Assembly: GCA_016714165.1 (NCBI GenBank)
Contig: JADJNU010000001.1
Span: 558,001 to 622,000, forward strand
DNA from: Bdellovibrionales bacterium
Lineage (GTDB): Bacteria > Bdellovibrionota > Bdellovibrionia > Bdellovibrionales > UBA1609
Reading direction: 5' to 3'
DNA: 64,000 nt
The notes under the pieces are model-generated. The model did no database searches. It saw only the letters and a list, made by a program, of their open reading frames with translations, and was not told where the DNA came from. Of the stretch, positions 58,120-64,000 are shown piece by piece. The position numbers were made by a program, and so were the translations under genes. Position 1 is the first letter of the stretch. Each line of letters starts with the position of its first letter.

Positions 58120-59397
58120 CTAATCGAGACGCGAAAAAATCAAACTGGAATTAGTCCCACCAAATCCAAAACTGTTGTTCATGACGTGATTGAGTTGTTT
58201 CTCTCTCGCTGTGTGAGGGACGTAATCAAGATCACATTCGGGACTAGGATTCTCTAGGTTTATCGTTGGAGGTGCAATGCCATGATAAAGACTCTGAAGG
58301 GCAAAAACACTTTCGATGGCTCCGGCAGCTCCCAAAGTGTGGCCAATCATACTTTTGGTACTACTCACCCAAAGTTTTTTTGAATGATCGCCAAAAACCC
58401 TCTTGATCCCTGCGGTTTCAGCCAAATCTCCCGCAGGGGTGCTGGTTCCATGAGCATTGATGTACCCGATTTCATCGCTATTTATCTGGGCATCATTAAT
58501 AGCCATTTCCATCGCGAGAGCCGCTCCAGAGCCATTTGCAATAGGATTGGTCATATGGTGTCCGTCTGAACTAAATCCATAACCTCGAAGCTCTCCGTAA
58601 ATTCGGGCACCCCGCTTCAAGGCATGCTCGTATTCCTCAAGGATAAACATCCCGCTACCTTCAGACAAAACAAAACCATCTCGATCTTTATCCCAAGGAC
58701 GAGAGGCCAACTTCGGCTGGTCATTTCGCGTCGAAAGTGCTTTCATCGCAGCAAAACCACCAACGGCCAGGGGACATACGGTTCCTTCTGTTCCGCCGGC
58801 AAACATCACGTCACAGTGACCATTCCGGATATACCCAGCGGCCTCACCGATCGCGTGAGCGCCAGAAGCACAGGCCGAGGTCAATGTGTAGTTTGGCCCT
58901 TTTGTCCCAAATAAAATTGAAATATTTCCGGCAGCCATATTGGAAATAACCGTTGGAATAAAAAATGGGGAAATGCGAGATGGGCCACGCGCGACGACGG
59001 TATCTCGTGAACTTTCAATCACAGGCAAACCACCAATTCCAACCCCTGTTAGAACTCCTGTCTTAAGAGCAATGGCTTCTGTCATTTCCAAGCCGGAGTC
59101 TTTGAGAGCCATCTTTGCCGCAGCAACGGCAAAATGAGTGAATCGATCCATCTTTTTCTGCTCTTTTTTGGGCACATAATCATCAACAGAAAAGTTCTTA
59201 ACCTCCCCTCCGATCTTGACATCAAACTGAGAAGTGTCGAAGAAGGTAATCAAGCCGATTCCAGAACGCCCACTGATGAGACCTTCCCAGGTTTCGGTGG
59301 CCGTATTGCCAAGCGGGGTTATCGATGATAAACCGGTAACTACGACGCGTCTTTGTTCCCTTACAGGGCGACGAAAGCGATTTCCACCCGAGGCCAT
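58120..59397 (-). CDS. fabF: 3-oxoacyl-ACP synthase II
   Basis: 425 residues. Condensing enzyme of fatty-acid elongation (malonyl-ACP plus acyl-ACP). Catalytic Cys in LTSACASGAHAIG, His in INAHGTSTPAGD and His in MIGHTLGAAGAIE, with the C-terminal NNSFGFGGTNSSL. A basic leader (GGNRFRRPVREQRR) precedes VVVTGLSSITPLG. AGGGGGAG upstream of ATG. Downstream of acpP by 147 bp; part of the fab operon. Confidence 0.96.
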   Translation of the reverse strand: MASGGNRFRRPVREQRRVVVTGLSSITPLGNTATETWEGLISGRSGIGLITFFDTSQFDVKIGGEVKNFSVDDYVPKKEQKKMDRFTHFAVAAAKMALKDSGLEMTEAIALKTGVLTGVGIGGLPVIESSRDTVVARGPSRISPFFIPTVISNMAAGNISILFGTKGPNYTLTSACASGAHAIGEAAGYIRNGHCDVMFAGGTEGTVCPLAVGGFAAMKALSTRNDQPKLASRPWDKDRDGFVLSEGSGMFILEEYEHALKRGARIYGELRGYGFSSDGHHMTNPIANGSGAALAMEMAINDAQINSDEIGYINAHGTSTPAGDLAETAGIKRVFGDHSKKLWVSSTKSMIGHTLGAAGAIESVFALQSLYHGIAPPTINLENPSPECDLDYVPHTAREKQLNHVMNNSFGFGGTNSSLIFSRLD

Positions 59398-59544
59398 AAG
59401 CTCCCCCTTTAGTTTTGGGTGTTTGGAGCGGCGATTATATAATCGCCCACTTCAATTAGACTTTACTAAATCAGCATCCGCTCAAGAAAGTTCGGACACT
59501 TAAATCCAGGAATGTCCGACAATCCAGTATATCCCGGACTGCTT

Positions 59545-59781
59545 CTAGGCCATTCCTTTGCCTTCAAGATACTTGCAAACGTCTTGAACCGTCTTGAGTT
59601 TCTCTGCATCTTCATCTGGAATCTCAATTTCAAATTCCTCTTCCATTGCCATGACAAGCTCAACGATATCCAAGCTGTCTGCTCCGAGATCATCAATAAA
59701 AGAGGCTTCCAACTTCACCCTCTCTGGATCTACTCCAAGTTGCTCTTCAATAATCTTTTTCACCTTAGGTTCAATAGCCAT
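59545..59781 (-). CDS. acpP: Acyl carrier protein
   Basis: 78 residues, acidic four-helix carrier. Phosphopantetheine Ser in LGADSLDIVELVMAMEEEF. Length and charge typical. GGAG upstream of ATG. Between fabG and fabF. Confidence 0.97.
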   Translation of the reverse strand: MAIEPKVKKIIEEQLGVDPERVKLEASFIDDLGADSLDIVELVMAMEEEFEIEIPDEDAEKLKTVQDVCKYLEGKGMA

Positions 59782-59850
59782 TTGATACTCCTTCTTCTAT
59801 TTCTTTTGTTGATTCATTATTTATAAAGACAAACAAAGGCAAACTATCCT

Positions 59851-60591
59851 TCACATGTACATCCCTCCATTTACGTGGAGGGTCTGACCGGTCATATAGG
59901 AGGACGAGTCACTGAGCAAGAAAAGAACAGCCTGTGCAACATCTTCGGTCTGACCCAGACGACGCATCGGGATAGAATCCAAAATTTGACCCTTCTGCTT
60001 ATCGTCTAAGGCTCCTGTCATGTCTGTCACAATAAATCCGGGCGCCACACAGTTGAGGCGAATTCCCCGCGATGCGACTTCTTGCGCAACTGATCGAGTA
60101 AATCCCTCGGTACCCGCTTTGCTAGCTGCATAGTTTGCCTGTCCGGCATTTCCGGAATGCCCTATGACGCTCGTGATATTAACAATGGATCCACCCCTGG
60201 CCTTAATCATCGGTTTCATCACATTTTTTGTAATCAAATAGGTCCCGCGGAGATTTGTATTGATCACTTGATCAAAATCCTCAGTTTTCATGCGCAGCAA
60301 AAGTTGATCGCGGGTAACTCCTGCGTTATTGACAACACCATCGAGTCGCTCAAAGGTTCTCATCAACTCATCTATACAACGATGCACAGAATCTTCATTA
60401 GCCACATCCAGTTGCAAACTGAGGTGATTATTATGACCGGGAAGACTTTTGAGAACCTCTTCGGCTGCATCTGGCCGAGAAGAAAAAGTAATCGCAACGC
60501 GAGCGCCTGCCATCGCCAAAGTTCTCGCTATTCCAGCTCCAATACCACGACTTCCTCCAGTCACCAATACAGTTTTTCCCTCTAGATTCAT
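59851..60591 (-). CDS. fabG: 3-oxoacyl-ACP reductase
   Basis: 246 residues, SDR fold. NADPH-dependent reduction of 3-ketoacyl-ACP. TGGSRGIGAGIARTL nucleotide-binding motif, VNNAGVTRDQLLLRM, catalytic Ser in NITSVIGHSGN and Tyr/Lys in NYAASKAGTEGF, ending TGQTLHVNGGMYM. GGAAATTCT region before ATG. 23 bp after fabD. Confidence 0.96.
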   Translation of the reverse strand: MNLEGKTVLVTGGSRGIGAGIARTLAMAGARVAITFSSRPDAAEEVLKSLPGHNNHLSLQLDVANEDSVHRCIDELMRTFERLDGVVNNAGVTRDQLLLRMKTEDFDQVINTNLRGTYLITKNVMKPMIKARGGSIVNITSVIGHSGNAGQANYAASKAGTEGFTRSVAQEVASRGIRLNCVAPGFIVTDMTGALDDKQKGQILDSIPMRRLGQTEDVAQAVLFLLSDSSSYMTGQTLHVNGGMYM

Positions 60592-60614
60592 AGAATTTCC
60601 GTCCTATTTCTCTT

Positions 60615-61580
60615 TTATGACTGCAACACCTTTTCCAAGGCATTCAGTTCAATCATTGAGTTGATGTTAAAACTTTCGATGTTATTGCCGTCAATTTTCT
60701 TAACTAAACCGGATAAGACCTTCCCGCATCCCATCTCAATCATTCGTCGTCCACCCATTTGAACAAGCTTCTCGACGCATTCTACCCATCGAACAGGAGC
60801 AGATATTTGGCGAATGAGGTTCTCTCGCAAAACCTGACCATTTTTAGTGGCTTCAGCAGAGAAATTCTGAACGATTGGATAGGCTGAGTCAGAAAATATG
60901 ATTTTCTCTAGCACCTCTCTCATCCGAACTTCAGCAGGCTTCATGAGGGAGCTATGAAATGGAGCTGAAACATTGAGAGGAATGAATTTAATTCGCTTGG
61001 GTTTATTTTCAGCAAAGGCCTCATCCGAATAATTGGCCATCAGCCAATCTATCAATGATTTACTGCCACTGATAACGACTTGCCCTGGGCAGTTAAAATT
61101 AGCTGGGTCTAGATTTTTTGAATCACATTTACTTTGAACCCAGAGGCAGAGTTCTTTCGCTTGGTCAGGGGTGACACCCATGACCGCAACCATTCCTCCT
61201 TGGCCCACAGGAACAGCTGACTGCATGAACTCGCCCCTCTGCCTTACGGCTCGAACGGCCTCTGAAAAGGAAACTGCACCCGCCGAAACAAGGGCTGCAT
61301 ACTCTCCGACTGAATGCCCGGCGGCAGCCACTGGTTCAGCTCCCGTCAGAGAATGAAGAACCCGATAGCATGCAACTGACACAATAAGCAACGAGGGTTG
61401 TGTGTTGTGAGTGAGTGCCAATTCGCTCTCAGCTCCCTCAAAACAAAGTCTCCTAAAATTCACACCTACCGAATCACTGGCCTCTTCGAAAATGTCTTTG
61501 GTCTCCTGAAAATTATCCCAAAGAAATTTTCCCATGCCCGAATGTTGGCTTCCCTGTCCGGGATAAATCGCTGACCACAT
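60615..61580 (-). CDS. fabD: Malonyl-CoA-ACP transacylase
   Basis: 321 residues. Loads malonyl onto ACP. N-terminal YPGQGSQHSGMGKFL, nucleophile in AAGHSVGEYAALVSAG, conserved Arg in RAVRQRGEFMQ and His in LNVSAPFHSSLMKP. Three bp after the fabH stop. Confidence 0.95.
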   Translation of the reverse strand: MWSAIYPGQGSQHSGMGKFLWDNFQETKDIFEEASDSVGVNFRRLCFEGAESELALTHNTQPSLLIVSVACYRVLHSLTGAEPVAAAGHSVGEYAALVSAGAVSFSEAVRAVRQRGEFMQSAVPVGQGGMVAVMGVTPDQAKELCLWVQSKCDSKNLDPANFNCPGQVVISGSKSLIDWLMANYSDEAFAENKPKRIKFIPLNVSAPFHSSLMKPAEVRMREVLEKIIFSDSAYPIVQNFSAEATKNGQVLRENLIRQISAPVRWVECVEKLVQMGGRRMIEMGCGKVLSGLVKKIDGNNIESFNINSMIELNALEKVLQS

Positions 61581-61583
61581 TTA

Positions 61584-62581
61584 TCAAAACCTCGCTAAAA
61601 GGCTTCCACTTGTAATGCCTGCCCCGAAAGCTGTAAAAAGCAAGTTCTGCCCGCGTTGGATTCGTCCATCCCGCACGGCGCGATCAAAGGCCACTGGTAC
61701 TGTGGCGGCAGAGGTGTTCCCCATATCTGCAATTTCGACTATTACCTTTTCCATTGGAATCCCAAAATGCTTGGCAACGGCCTCGATGATTCGAACATTC
61801 GCCTGGTGAGGAATAACCCAACTGACCTGGCTTGGATCCATTTTATTAAATTCGAGGGCCTCTTGGCAGGCCTGGCTCATTGTGCGCACGGCATTTTTAA
61901 AAATCTCACGGCCCTTCATGCGTACGTAGTGAGAGCCGCTGTCGAGGACTTCCTGCGAAAACGGCATGGCCGATCCTCCGCTAGGCAAAACAAAAAGATC
62001 AGAGATAGAGCCGTCCGCGTGGAGGTGGTGACTATAAATTGTCGATTCATGACTCTCGTTTGCGCGGGTCAAAACAGCCGCTCCAGCGGCATCTCCAAAT
62101 AGAATACAGGTGTCGCGATCCTTATAGTTTACGTAAGGATGGAGAATCTCAGCGCCGACCACGAGGATGGTCTTATTCGGGCCAGTTCGAATGAATTGAT
62201 CGGCTATCGCCATGGCGTAGACAAAACCCGAACAGGCCGCTGATATATCAACAGCCATGCAATCTCGCGCCCTAACTTCTGTTGAAGGACGCAGGCCGTA
62301 TTGGGCATAACCTGATCGGGAGACACAGTTGCGAAAATGATCATATCGATATCGGTCGCCTTCATCTCGGCCATCTCGAGAGCTCTCACAGAGGCTTGAT
62401 AGGCGAGATCACTTGTGAATTCGCCCTTGGCTGCAATATGACGATGAACGATACCCGTCCTTTCCCGTATCCAGGAGTCGGAGGTGTCGACACACTTCTC
62501 GAGATCAAAGTTAGTCAAAAGCTTCTCGGGCAGATAGGAACCTGTACCCGCTATGCGGGTTCTATATGTAGAGCTGATCAC
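61584..62581 (-). pseudogene. fabH: 3-oxoacyl-ACP synthase III, split by a frameshift
   Basis: Initiating condensing enzyme of fatty-acid synthesis (acetyl-CoA plus malonyl-ACP). Start GTG 62581 with GGGGAGG 8 nt upstream, then RIAGTGSYLPEKLLTN and WIRERTGIVHRHIA in one frame, to QQKLGREIAW. The other frame carries DCMAVDISAACSGFVYAM with catalytic Cys, WVIPHQANVRIIEAV with His, and DMGNTSAATVP with Asn, ending FGAGITSGSLLARF. The joint needs one extra G in the GGG run (CCC at 62270-62272 on the plus strand), giving KLGARDCMAVDISAACSGF. All catalytic parts are intact, and the gene is normally essential, so a sequencing or assembly indel is the simplest reading. Confidence 0.88.
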
Positions 62582-62618
62582 TATGCTGTCCTCCCCATGA
62601 ACAATTCTGACTTTGCCG

Positions 62619-62798
62619 TTAGGCCTGAGTCGCAACGACTTCTGTGCCCTTGTAGTATCCACAAGAGTGGCAAACTCTATGGGGACGGTACATGGCTCCA
62701 CAGTTGGGGCAGTTGTGAACCGCTGAGTGCTTCGCTTTATCGTGAGAACGACGATGGCCCTTACGCATGCGTGAAGTCTTTTTCTTTGGACATGGCAT
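62619..62798 (-). CDS. rpmF: 50S ribosomal protein L32
   Basis: 59 residues: starts MPCPKKKTSRMRKGHRRSHDK and has a zinc ribbon CPNCG-x8-CHSCG (CPNCGAMYRPHRVCHSCG), so this is the C+ (zinc-binding) form. ATG 62798, stop TAA 62619. Sits between DUF177 and fabH as in many bacteria, but plsX, which often lies between rpmF and fabH, is absent; only 37 bp separate the two. Confidence 0.96.
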   Translation of the reverse strand: MPCPKKKTSRMRKGHRRSHDKAKHSAVHNCPNCGAMYRPHRVCHSCGYYKGTEVVATQA

Positions 62799-62894
62799 AA
62801 TATTTACCTGCTGTTAGGGGCCTTTGTGTTTTCTAGGCCCAGTTCATCCACCAAAATTTCAAGGCGCTATAAGTTATCCAAGTGGAGCCTAAAA

Positions 62895-63479
62895 TCAACG
62901 ATTTAATTTTAAATCCTTTAACACGGTGAACGGATTGGGGGAATGAGAACCATTTGAGACTTCCTCGACAGATCCTGTCAGCCACCCCTTCTCGTAGGCC
63001 TCCTTGAGGTTCTCACAGCTATCATCACAATCCACTCTTGCCTTCGGTTGAATGGGCTCGGCCAGCGCAATAATCTCATGGATAAGAGGGCCGATATTGA
63101 AAATCCCAGTTGGAATCGATGAGACGGAAGGAGCCCCTTGCTGCAATTCAGAAGAATGATTGACACGGGCCGAGTGGGACCCTCGCGGTCGCTCCTCCTC
63201 AATGACAAGGATCTCGTTAATTTTCTCGTTTACATCAAACTTGAAGTCGATGGCGCAGCGGTAACAAGCCAGATTCATCTTGGACTTAATGAAACCCGAA
63301 AGAAGATAAACTCCCCCTGAAGGCAGGAAATTAATCTGAATTTCAAAGGCATTGTCTTGGACCAGATCCTCCAGGGCGGCCTTCATCTCGTGATGCTCTT
63401 GATTGTAAGCGTACGTCTGGCCTTCCTCAGGAAGCTCTTTTAGGTGAATTATAAGAGGGGCGATTTTTGTTCGAGCCAT
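62895..63479 (-). CDS. DUF177 (YceD-like) protein
   Basis: 194 residues. Small protein regularly found before rpmF; YceD family, linked to 23S rRNA metabolism. The family's Cys set is visible: NLACYRCAIDFKFD and VDCDDSCENLKEAYEKGW. Start ATG 63479. First gene of the rpmF-fab transcription unit in this window. Confidence 0.85.
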   Translation of the reverse strand: MARTKIAPLIIHLKELPEEGQTYAYNQEHHEMKAALEDLVQDNAFEIQINFLPSGGVYLLSGFIKSKMNLACYRCAIDFKFDVNEKINEILVIEEERPRGSHSARVNHSSELQQGAPSVSSIPTGIFNIGPLIHEIIALAEPIQPKARVDCDDSCENLKEAYEKGWLTGSVEEVSNGSHSPNPFTVLKDLKLNR

Positions 63480-63674
63480 AGGGCGCAGACACTATTCATT
63501 TTATACTGATGCGTCAATAAAATACGTAGTCTGTGGGCTGATATTGCATGTCCTCGATTCTTTCGACCGAAGACCAGATTTTTGGGTCCAGTGATGGCAA
63601 AAAGGCAGAACCCCTAAATGCCATCTGTTACTTTAAATAGGCAGAGCCTGCAGTGATTTGTTATTCCGGGAGTC

Positions 63675-64000
63675 ATGCTATCAATGTCAATGAGAAAGTA
63701 TTTAACCAAAACTTCATTCGGTGTGGTCACATTCTTTCTCCTCCTCATTTTTGGGGCTGAAGAGGCCCGGGCGGTGTTAGATCTTCAGGTGCATGAAGAA
63801 CTTACAGTTTATGAAAAGCCTTCTGTTAAGTCCCGCAAGATTACGAATTTGAACCGTGGAGACAAAGTCGTTATCTCACCTAATACATATGGCCTGTTCC
63901 GAAAAGTTCTTGTGTCTTTTGAAGGTGAGCGGAGGGGTGGGTTCATCTTAAGTAGCGATATTTCCCGCTCAACCATTTCCGAAAGAATAGATGGAAATCT
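63675..64000 (+). CDS. Secreted SH3-like protein, 5' part (3' end outside window)
   Basis: Open from ATG 63675 to the window end. GGGAG 3-4 nt before the ATG. Signal peptide (KTSFGVVTFFLLLIFGAEEARA), then a small beta domain, VLDLQVHEELTVYEKPSVKS and NRGDKVVISPNTYGLFRKV, that resembles a bacterial SH3 domain. Divergent from DUF177 across about 195 bp that holds an imperfect inverted repeat (GATGGCA at 63593 and TGCCATC at 63619). Function unknown. Confidence 0.75.
   Translation, partial: MLSMSMRKYLTKTSFGVVTFFLLLIFGAEEARAVLDLQVHEELTVYEKPSVKSRKITNLNRGDKVVISPNTYGLFRKVLVSFEGERRGGFILSSDISRSTISERIDGN

Noticed and set aside
62204..62701. Longer fabH start overlapping rpmF
   Set aside because: The first 40 residues are rpmF read in another frame; the GTG at 62581 has a strong ribosome binding site.

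Overview
The window looks like a chromosomal segment (roughly mid-40s percent GC by eye) of a didermous, predatory-type or related deltaproteobacterium-like bacterium, most plausibly a member of the Bdellovibrionota. The reasons are the many small signal-peptide or lipobox proteins scattered between housekeeping genes, a recurring lipobox variant with Asn before the lipidated Cys, secreted proteases and repeat proteins, and the gene order DUF177-rpmF-fabH-fabD-fabG-acpP-fabF-rpiB-glyA. The taxonomic call is an inference; no rRNA gene is present.

Layout. 1-3.3 kb: 3' end of pyruvate kinase, a cyclic-nucleotide-binding regulator-like protein, and a secreted protein gene split by an in-frame TAA. 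3.3-8.3 kb: a two-gene nitrate-assimilation unit (a 1183-residue molybdopterin nitrate reductase fused to an FAD reductase and a BFD-type [2Fe-2S] domain, plus a protein ending in rubredoxin). 8.3-9.9 kb: a frameshifted IS1-like transposase and a 122-bp hairpin element. 9.9-16.6 kb: a secreted protein, a dicarboxylate/amino-acid symporter, another secreted protein gene split by a stop, and a thiolase/CoA-transferase operon. 16.8-30 kb: an envelope protein, small conserved proteins, miaB-BFN, a gamma-carbonic-anhydrase-like gene, guaB, guaA and dnaE (purine and replication core). 30-46 kb: a secreted-protein zone with an M4-like metallopeptidase and a separately encoded (broken) FTP propeptide domain, Ig/FN3/PKD repeat proteins, FlgT-like lipoproteins, lipB, tRNA-Val, a 960-residue VWA lipoprotein and an M28 peptidase. 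46-52.4 kb: CBS protein, mono-heme-type protein, penicillin-acylase-family hydrolase, small membrane proteins and a lipoprotein with a truncated protein-kinase fold. 52.5-56.4 kb: transposase relic, M16 peptidase, M23 peptidase lipoprotein. 56.4-63.5 kb: glyA, rpiB and a type II fatty-acid synthesis operon. The window ends inside a secreted SH3-like protein gene.

Main points. (1) Three genes for lipoproteins with an unusual N-C lipobox (30106, 44724 on the minus strand, 44996) have the palindrome CTCAANTTGAG upstream; I found only three exact copies in the 64 kb, which suggests a small regulon of surface proteins. (2) Five protein-coding loci are broken (TAA at 2554, TGA at 13386, frameshifts near 9456, 32155 and 62270). 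One is the normally essential fabH, and the three frameshifts fall in short homopolymer runs, so residual assembly errors must be excluded before any of these is treated as biology. (3) The nitrate unit carries a one-polypeptide electron path from NAD(P)H to nitrate but no recognisable siroheme nitrite reductase.
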